Shown in pieces: positions 14,752 through 19,566 of a stretch of DNA of 19,566 bases. The notes under the pieces were generated by a model, which did not search any database, was not told where the DNA came from, and saw only the letters and a program-made list of their open reading frames with translations. The stretch's first letter is position 1, and each line of letters opens with the position of its first letter. Both the position numbers and the translations under genes were made by a program. The DNA comes from Bacillota bacterium (GTDB taxonomy: Bacteria > Bacillota > Clostridia > Clostridiales > Clostridiaceae), in the NCBI GenBank assembly GCA_021779235.1, contig JAJYBA010000012.1:1-19566 (forward strand), given 5' to 3'.

Positions 14752-15121
14752 GTGAGTAATTTATACTTCTGTTTATCTGCTATTTTTAAGATGGATTTAT
14801 TAATTGATGAAAATCAGTTTAGAGATATGTTTAATAATTATAGTCAAAGCTTAATCTCAGAGGGGGAGGAACCTGAAATAAAATCATTAATATTTATACA
14901 AGCTGATATATACTCCGTAAAAAATTTTATAAATAAAGATACTAGGGAAAAGGATAGCAATGTTATTCCTACTTTAATTGCGGCTACCTCAAAGAAAAAG
15001 AATTGTTTGGAGAAACAAGATGTGAAGTAAAAGTATAGAAGTTGGCTTTCATAATATTAACGATATAGAAGAATGGTATAGAGAACATTTGGCTAGGGCT
15101 AAAAAACTTATAGCACTATAA
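14752..15121 (+). pseudogene. Probable frameshifted remnant of an unknown gene
   Basis: A frame from GTG 14752 encodes 92 residues and stops at 15028-15030, with no ribosome binding site before GTG 14752 or ATG 14791. Directly after the stop another frame reads SIEVGFHNINDIEEWYREHLARA and ends at 15121. Removing one base near 15028 joins both into about 122 residues. This suggests a decayed gene that lost its 5' end and then its frame. No family is recognised. It may also be non-coding. Confidence 0.35.
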
Positions 15122-15462
15122 AGTGTAGAAATATTTAAATGATTTACATAACGATGCAAGTAAAATATTGTATTATTATGAAAATTATTATATTATTAAA
15201 TTGATCTAAAGTAAGATTTTCATGAAACTGAGTCCGTTAATTTACCTGTTTTAGGGTGAATTTCCTAACTGTTTTGTTTCGGGTATTTCTTTAGTTAATT
15301 TAAATCTAATTGAAGGGAGTGCCAATTTAAAGTAATTTTTGGTATGAAGCTCAGTTCCAGATTGTTTTAAATTATGCAATTAAATGGGGGAAGGTTATAT
15401 AACATCGTTAGCAGACATATTAGACTATGAAAATAGGGTGAATAAAGATTGGGGGAATTGAA
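15122..15462. other. Intergenic region before second Nudix gene
   Basis: No terminator or clear promoter is seen. A 25-codon frame from ATG 15384 ends one base before the Nudix start codon. It encodes a protein-like sequence (SLADILDYENRVNKDWGN) but has no ribosome binding site. It may be a remnant or chance. Confidence 0.35.
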
Positions 15463-15945
15463 ATGGTGATGCCAACACATATCGTAGCAGTAGGTGGAAT
15501 AACAGAAAATAAAGAAGGAAACATTCTTCTTGTTAAAACTTATCATGGTGGATGGGTTTTTCCAGGCGGTCAAGTTGAAGAAGGAGAAAATCTGATAGAT
15601 GCACTGACTCGAGAGATTAAAGAAGAAAGTGGAATTGCGGTGGAAGTTTCTTATCTGATAGGTATATATTCTAATACTGTAAAGCATAAAGGTTATAATG
15701 GCGTAGAAGTGGTTCCTACGAAAGTGATGCTGGATTACGTATGTAAGGCAGTAAGTGGTGAATTGTGCACATCAGAAGAAACATCAGAGAGCTGTTGGGT
15801 ATCAAAAAATAAAGTACTTGATATGATTGAAGCTCCAGCTATACGTGAAAGATATCAAGCATATTTAGATTTTAATGGGACTGTTAATTATATGGAATAT
15901 ATAACTCAACCTGAGTTTAAATTAAAGCTAAAAAGGTATGTTTAA
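15463..15945 (+). CDS. Nudix hydrolase, MutT-like
   Basis: This 160-residue protein has a complete Nudix box at 36-58: G36, E42, then REIKEESG at 50-57 with catalytic E51, E54 and E55. WVFPGGQVEEGE precedes the helix, as in MutT-type NTP pyrophosphohydrolases. The substrate is probably a nucleoside triphosphate or similar diphosphate-linked compound and cannot be set from sequence. GGGGGAATTGAA precedes the ATG. It shares only the Nudix fold with the enzyme at 5544-6140. A small kinase gene follows after 85 bases, in the same direction with no terminator between, so the two may be co-transcribed. Confidence 0.88.
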   Translation: MVMPTHIVAVGGITENKEGNILLVKTYHGGWVFPGGQVEEGENLIDALTREIKEESGIAVEVSYLIGIYSNTVKHKGYNGVEVVPTKVMLDYVCKAVSGELCTSEETSESCWVSKNKVLDMIEAPAIRERYQAYLDFNGTVNYMEYITQPEFKLKLKRYV

Positions 15946-16030
15946 TATTTGCTTTGCAGAATAATTGAAAAGAGGAATAATTTGAACTTAAAGATGTAGC
16001 AAATAGATCGGATGTTTAGGGGGGAATTCA

Positions 16031-16543
16031 ATGTTTTTACTACAGATGGCTGGTTTTCCTGGCTCAGGAAAATCAACTTTAGCTAAAGAAATTTCAAAAT
16101 ACATTAATGCAATCGTTATTGATAGGGATATTATAAAGTCATCAATGATAGAATCGGGAGTTGACTTAGACATTGTTGCTAGTGCTTCATATGATGTTGT
16201 TTTTTCATTATGCAAATATTATTTGGGTATTAATAAGAGTGTAATTATTGATACTCCTTGTTATTATGATGATTCCTTAAATAATGGAATTAATATTGCT
16301 AATGAATATAATGCTGAATACAAATATATAGAATGTAAAGTAGAAGATTTTAACATAGTTAACAATAGGTTAAAGTCTAGGAAAAGAAGTGTAAGTCAAA
16401 TTGAATCAACAGAAAAAGAAAGATTTTTAGAGGCACTAGAGAAATCAAAACTGCCCACTAAAACTGATTATTTAATTGTTGATAGTTCCTTGCCAATTGA
16501 ATCATATATTCAAAAGGTATTGAAATATATAGGAGAAATATAA
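16031..16543 (+). CDS. P-loop kinase, AAA_33/zeta-toxin-like small-molecule kinase
   Basis: This 170-residue protein has a Walker A motif GFPGSGKST at 8-16, a conserved DRD (VIDRDIIK, about 35-42) and a Walker B-like strand VIIDTPCY near 72-79. It resembles small ATP-dependent kinases that phosphorylate nucleosides, sugars or antibiotics; the acceptor cannot be told. GGGGGGAATTCA gives a strong start. It is downstream of a Nudix hydrolase and ends before a bidirectional terminator shared with the convergent permease. Confidence 0.8.
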   Translation: MFLLQMAGFPGSGKSTLAKEISKYINAIVIDRDIIKSSMIESGVDLDIVASASYDVVFSLCKYYLGINKSVIIDTPCYYDDSLNNGINIANEYNAEYKYIECKVEDFNIVNNRLKSRKRSVSQIESTEKERFLEALEKSKLPTKTDYLIVDSSLPIESYIQKVLKYIGEI

Positions 16544-16583
16544 ATAAATATAAAGGGTTAAATATAACATGGAATAAAGTTAG

Positions 16584-16625
16584 AAAAAAATCCAGTAGAA
16601 TAAATATTCTACTGGATTTTTTTTG
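16584..16625. terminator. Bidirectional terminator, repeat-family copy 6 (best copy)
   Basis: AAATCCAGTAGAAT pairs perfectly with ATTCTACTGGATTT across a 4-nt loop, and flanking A and T runs extend the stem to about 17 bp. It serves both the kinase gene and the convergent permease. Relative to 7036 the right arm has A for G, turning a G-U pair into an A-U pair. Confidence 0.88.
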
Positions 16626-16663
16626 TATTTCAACTTATATATTCAATATGATTAAGAACTAAA

Positions 16664-18079
16664 TTATGCACTCTTTTTTAATGGAGCGGAAGTTTGTACT
16701 TCATTTTCTAATAAACTATGCTTACGTGAGTATGCAAAATATACTATTAGACCAAGAACTAACCATATTGCAAAGTATATCCATGTTGCTTTTGATAGAT
16801 TAAGCATTAGGAATAAGCAACAAATTACTGCTACTATAGGAAGTACTGGTACTAGTGGTACTTTAAAGTTTCTTTTTAAATTAGGCTTGGTTTTTCTAAG
16901 CACTACTATAGATAGTGATACAAGCATGAATGTACCGATAATAATTATATTTGCAACATCTGCTAATTGTTTTAAATCTACTACTCCTGTCATTAGGGCA
17001 CCTAAAATACCTACTGTCCAAGTTGAAAGAATAGGAGCATTGGTTTTTCTATTTACCTTTGAAAATGCTTTTGGAAGTAATCCATCACGACTCATTGAAA
17101 ATAGTATACGTGATGCACCATAGCTATATGCAAGCATAACTGCAAGGATTCCTATAACTGCTCCAACTGAAATTATTGATCCAGCCCAGCTTTGTCCAAC
17201 AGAATTTAGTGCATATGACATAGCATCAGCAACATTTAGCTTAGTATAGTTTGCAACACCTGTTAAAACTAAACAAACTATTATGTAAATAATTGTACAA
17301 GCAATAAGTGAAGAAACGATTCCTATAGGTAAGCTCCTTTGTGGATTTTTTACCTCTTCAGCTGATGTTGAAACTGCATCAAAGCCTGAAAATGCAAAGA
17401 ATACAGAAGCTGCTCCCGCAAATACTCCTTTAAAACCAAATGGCATAAATGGGTGCCAGTTTTGAGGCTTTATGTGAAATACTCCTACAGCTACAAATAA
17501 AACTATAATGCTTAGTTTAACTATAACCATAAAATTATTTATTTTTTTACTTTCTTTTGTTCCTCGAGAAAGAAGAAAGGTAACCAATAATACTACAATT
17601 ACTGCAGGAAGATTAATCATTCCTCCTTGGCTAGGAATTGTGGTAAGTTTACTAGGTATATGAATACCAATTTCTTTTAGTAAGCCATTAAAATATGCAG
17701 ACCATCCACCTGCAACAGTTGCAGTACTAACGGTATAGCCTATAAAAAGTGACCATCCAACTAGGTGAGCAATTAATTCTCCGAGTGATACATAAATATA
17801 GGAGTATGCACTACCGGAAGTTGGGATTGAAGACGCAAACTCAGCATAGCATAAGGCAACGAGTATACATATAATTGCAGAAATAATAAAGGATAATACA
17901 ACAGCTGGTCCAGCATCTCTTGCTGCTACCACTCCTGTCAAAACCATTACGCCGGTACCAATTGTTGCACCAATACTCATTAAGGTTACATCAAATGCAC
18001 CTAATGTTTTTTCACAAGATGTAGATTTATTATTTTCTAAAATTAAATCTATATCTTTTTTTCTTAAAAAAGAACGCAT
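16664..18079 (-). CDS. APC-family amino-acid permease, YfnA/CAT-like
   Basis: This 471-residue cytoplasmic-membrane transporter has about 12 hydrophobic segments. GATIGTGVMVLTG (37-49) on helix 1 is the substrate-binding glycine-rich loop of the APC superfamily. YAEFASSIPTSGSAYSYIY and FFAFSGFDAVSTSAEEVKNPQRSLP are typical of the cationic amino-acid transporter (CAT) branch, which includes Bacillus YfnA. It probably imports or exchanges an amino acid with H+; the substrate is not readable. GAAGGGAG precedes the ATG. A promoter lies about 120 bases upstream and no known riboswitch is evident in that leader. Confidence 0.9.
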   Translation of the reverse strand: MRSFLRKKDIDLILENNKSTSCEKTLGAFDVTLMSIGATIGTGVMVLTGVVAARDAGPAVVLSFIISAIICILVALCYAEFASSIPTSGSAYSYIYVSLGELIAHLVGWSLFIGYTVSTATVAGGWSAYFNGLLKEIGIHIPSKLTTIPSQGGMINLPAVIVVLLVTFLLSRGTKESKKINNFMVIVKLSIIVLFVAVGVFHIKPQNWHPFMPFGFKGVFAGAASVFFAFSGFDAVSTSAEEVKNPQRSLPIGIVSSLIACTIIYIIVCLVLTGVANYTKLNVADAMSYALNSVGQSWAGSIISVGAVIGILAVMLAYSYGASRILFSMSRDGLLPKAFSKVNRKTNAPILSTWTVGILGALMTGVVDLKQLADVANIIIIGTFMLVSLSIVVLRKTKPNLKRNFKVPLVPVLPIVAVICCLFLMLNLSKATWIYFAIWLVLGLIVYFAYSRKHSLLENEVQTSAPLKKSA

Positions 18080-18191
18080 TTTACAAATCTCCCTTCAAAC
18101 TGTTTACTGTGATAATAAGATTTTAATTTTTTTATTATTAATTCATTAAAAATAAAACTATAAGTGCGATGACTTCTTGCAAGCCAATACA

Positions 18192-18220
18192 ATCTTATTA
18201 AAGAAACAAGCAACAGTCAA
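18192..18220 (-). promoter_or_regulatory. Promoter of the permease gene
   Basis: On the minus strand TTGACT (18220-18215), 17-bp spacer, TAAGAT (18197-18192). The leader to the ATG is about 105 bases, with no recognised riboswitch. Confidence 0.6.
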
Positions 18221-18760
18221 AAGGGTAATACGACAAATTAGGCCGAAATACTGCAAAATACGTGAAAAAATTCAATTATGCTCAAACAAATAGAGTTTTT
18301 CTTGCAAATTCGATTTATGTTTGCAATAAAAACATCAAAATTCAAATGATGATAAATTCAGCTAAATGGCAATAGTCTTTTTAAAGATAAATACATACTA
18401 AGCATAGTAATATCAATATTTTTAAAGAGCGAATTTGCTAATGTAAAGAAAACATTTATTGAACTTTTCTTTATATTGACTTTCGTTATGGCTTGCAATT
18501 CAAAAGAAATTATAATAAGAAAATTTTTATCATTTACTAATTAAGTGAATTTCCCAAAATATAGGCTTGAATTTTCATATTGATTAAACTCTACAGCGCT
18601 ATATCCATGTTTTTTCAACATTAAAGGTTACTAACTAAAATATGAACTAGGCAATAGCACCCTATTATAGGAATAGCCTTTTAAATTTAACTATGTGTTA
18701 GCAATAAAATAGGACATATACTAATTAATGTATGGAATGTTAAAAATAAAACATACTATT
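18221..18760. other. Long AT-rich intergenic region
   Basis: No convincing gene or RNA is seen in about 540 bases between divergent genes. A 9-bp inverted repeat GCAAATTCG (18304-18312) / CGAATTTGC (18430-18438) and a small palindrome CCTATTATAGG near 18660 are the only structures noted. The region probably holds the M16 gene's promoter and control sites. Confidence 0.5.
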
Positions 18761-18790
18761 TATATCATAAAAAAATATATCATAAAAAAT
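18761..18790 (+). repeat. Tandem 15-bp repeat before the M16 protease gene
   Basis: TATATCATAAAAAAA and TATATCATAAAAAAT lie head to tail, 14 of 15 bases identical, and a third partial unit (TATATTTGAG) runs into the ribosome binding site. It sits in the likely 5' untranslated region or promoter. Confidence 0.7.
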
Positions 18791-18810
18791 TATATTTGAG
18801 GGGGAATAAA

Positions 18811-19566
18811 ATGAAGAAGTTTACAAAAATAACTTCTATATTGCTGATAGTGGGATTATTATTTAATAGCACTATTAGCGTCGCAGAAGGTGCACAAGCT
18901 AAACATATAGAATTAAGTAATTCTGCACCCACTGTAAGTATTAAGGACAGTTTTAGAATAGGTAAAAACATATCAGGATTTAAATTAGAATCTAAAAAAT
19001 GGATTGAGGATATACACTCTAATGTAATGATATTCCAGCATGTTAAAAGTGGAGCTAAACTGATTTATTTACAGAACGAGGATGAAAACAAGGTATTCTC
19101 AATAAGTTTCCGCACACCAGTACATGATAACACTGGTGTTAATCATATTATTGAACATTCAGTTTTATGTGGTTCAAGGGAATATCCTGTTAAAGATCCA
19201 TTTTTAATCATGACTAAGCAATCATTGAATACATTTATGAATGCTCTTACTGGCCCGGATTTTACAATGTATCCAGTGGCAAGTAAGAATGAAAAAGATT
19301 TTAATAATTTGATGAGTGTGTATTTGGATGCAGTGTTCTATCCCAATATATCTAAAGATCCTAGAATACTTAAACAGGAAGGCTGGCATTATGAAGTTAA
19401 TAGTGAAACCAGTGAACTAAATTATAATGGAATAGTATACAATGAAATGAAAGGAAATTATTCTTCGCCACAGGTGATATTATCCAATACTATCAATCAA
19501 TCGCTTTTTAATGATAATTCATACAGCTATGAATCCGGTGGTAATCCAGATAATATTCCTGACTTA
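18811..19566 (+). CDS. Exported M16C-type zinc metalloprotease, N-terminal part (3' end outside window)
   Basis: The frame is open from ATG 18811 to the window end, 252 residues, with GAGGGGG as binding site. It matches the presequence-protease (Cym1/PreP, insulinase) branch of family M16. The inverted zinc motif HIIEH is at 112-116 (zinc ligands H112 and H116, catalytic E115), followed by SVLCGSREYPVKDPF, FMNALTGPDFTMYPVAS and YNEMKGNYSSP, where E212 is the likely third ligand. Full proteins are near 1000 residues, so about a quarter is visible. Residues 1-30 form a clear signal peptide (two Lys, hydrophobic core ILLIVGLLF, likely cleavage after AQA). The enzyme should therefore act outside the membrane on peptides. 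Clostridial relatives are often cytosolic, so the signal is notable. Confidence 0.9.
   Translation, partial: MKKFTKITSILLIVGLLFNSTISVAEGAQAKHIELSNSAPTVSIKDSFRIGKNISGFKLESKKWIEDIHSNVMIFQHVKSGAKLIYLQNEDENKVFSISFRTPVHDNTGVNHIIEHSVLCGSREYPVKDPFLIMTKQSLNTFMNALTGPDFTMYPVASKNEKDFNNLMSVYLDAVFYPNISKDPRILKQEGWHYEVNSETSELNYNGIVYNEMKGNYSSPQVILSNTINQSLFNDNSYSYESGGNPDNIPDL

Noticed and set aside
15367..15687. Minus-strand 106-codon frame
   Set aside because: It overlaps the Nudix gene in antisense and has low-complexity composition rich in Phe, Tyr and Asn; no start signal.
18080..18191. Possible riboswitch in the permease leader
   Set aside because: None of the known lysine, T-box or other amino-acid-related leader motifs were seen and there is no terminator before the gene.
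18648..18690. Possible terminator hairpin around CCTATTATAGG
   Set aside because: Only four stable base pairs with outer mismatches and no clear T run; probably chance in AT-rich DNA.
18780..18971. Minus-strand 63-codon frame
   Set aside because: It lies opposite the signal-peptide region of the M16 protease, which has a strong binding site and clear family motifs on the plus strand.

Overview
The window is AT-rich, with strong GGAGG-type ribosome binding sites, intrinsic terminators at most gene ends and a gene set typical of an anaerobic, fermentative Firmicute. A NAD-linked trimeric [FeFe] hydrogenase, split ThrE exporter genes and clostridial-looking protein sequences point to Clostridium or a close relative. 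The species cannot be named from the sequence alone. No phage, insertion sequence, CRISPR array, tRNA or rRNA was recognised.

Layout. (1) Positions 1-866 hold the 3' part of an SPFH/flotillin-like gene and its terminator. (2) Positions 1051-5474 hold a hydrogenase operon: hydC (NuoE-like), hydB (NuoF-like), hydA ([FeFe] catalytic subunit) and a small stand-alone [2Fe-2S] protein. It has a promoter, a close match to a Rex operator over the transcription start, and two tandem terminators. (3) Positions 5544-9500 carry housekeeping and accessory genes: a minus-strand Nudix hydrolase, a pRiA4b ORF-3 family protein, a small unknown minus-strand protein, the two-gene ThrE-type exporter and a 3-methyladenine DNA glycosylase. 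(4) Positions 9993-11328 hold an unknown 130-residue protein, then a promoter with a structured leader RNA and terminator, then a Nif3 family gene. (5) Positions 11421-13625 hold a minus-strand XRE-type regulator with paired palindromes in its promoter. Divergent from it are a possible 20-residue peptide and a MraY family transferase that lacks the usual cell-division neighbours. (6) Positions 13643-14657 hold a lysozyme-like protein behind a sigma-D-like promoter. (7) The rest holds a probable frameshifted remnant, a second Nudix hydrolase, a small P-loop kinase, a minus-strand amino-acid permease, a long AT-rich intergenic region and the start of an exported M16 metalloprotease cut by the window end.

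Two repeat families recur. One is a hairpin terminator with an AAATCCA..AGAAT / ATTCT..TGGATTT stem, at six sites, with base-pair-preserving changes and often the same AAATAATAA 5' flank. The other is a GTGCCAC/GTGACACC palindromic repeat at about five sites; one copy forms part of a terminator and another abuts the pRiA4b gene.

The best-supported functional unit is the hydrogenase operon, which by family knowledge couples H2 turnover to NADH and ferredoxin and may be controlled by the NADH/NAD+ sensor Rex. The most open questions are the leader RNA before the Nif3 gene and the regulator/peptide/MraY cluster. No wholly new system is demonstrated.
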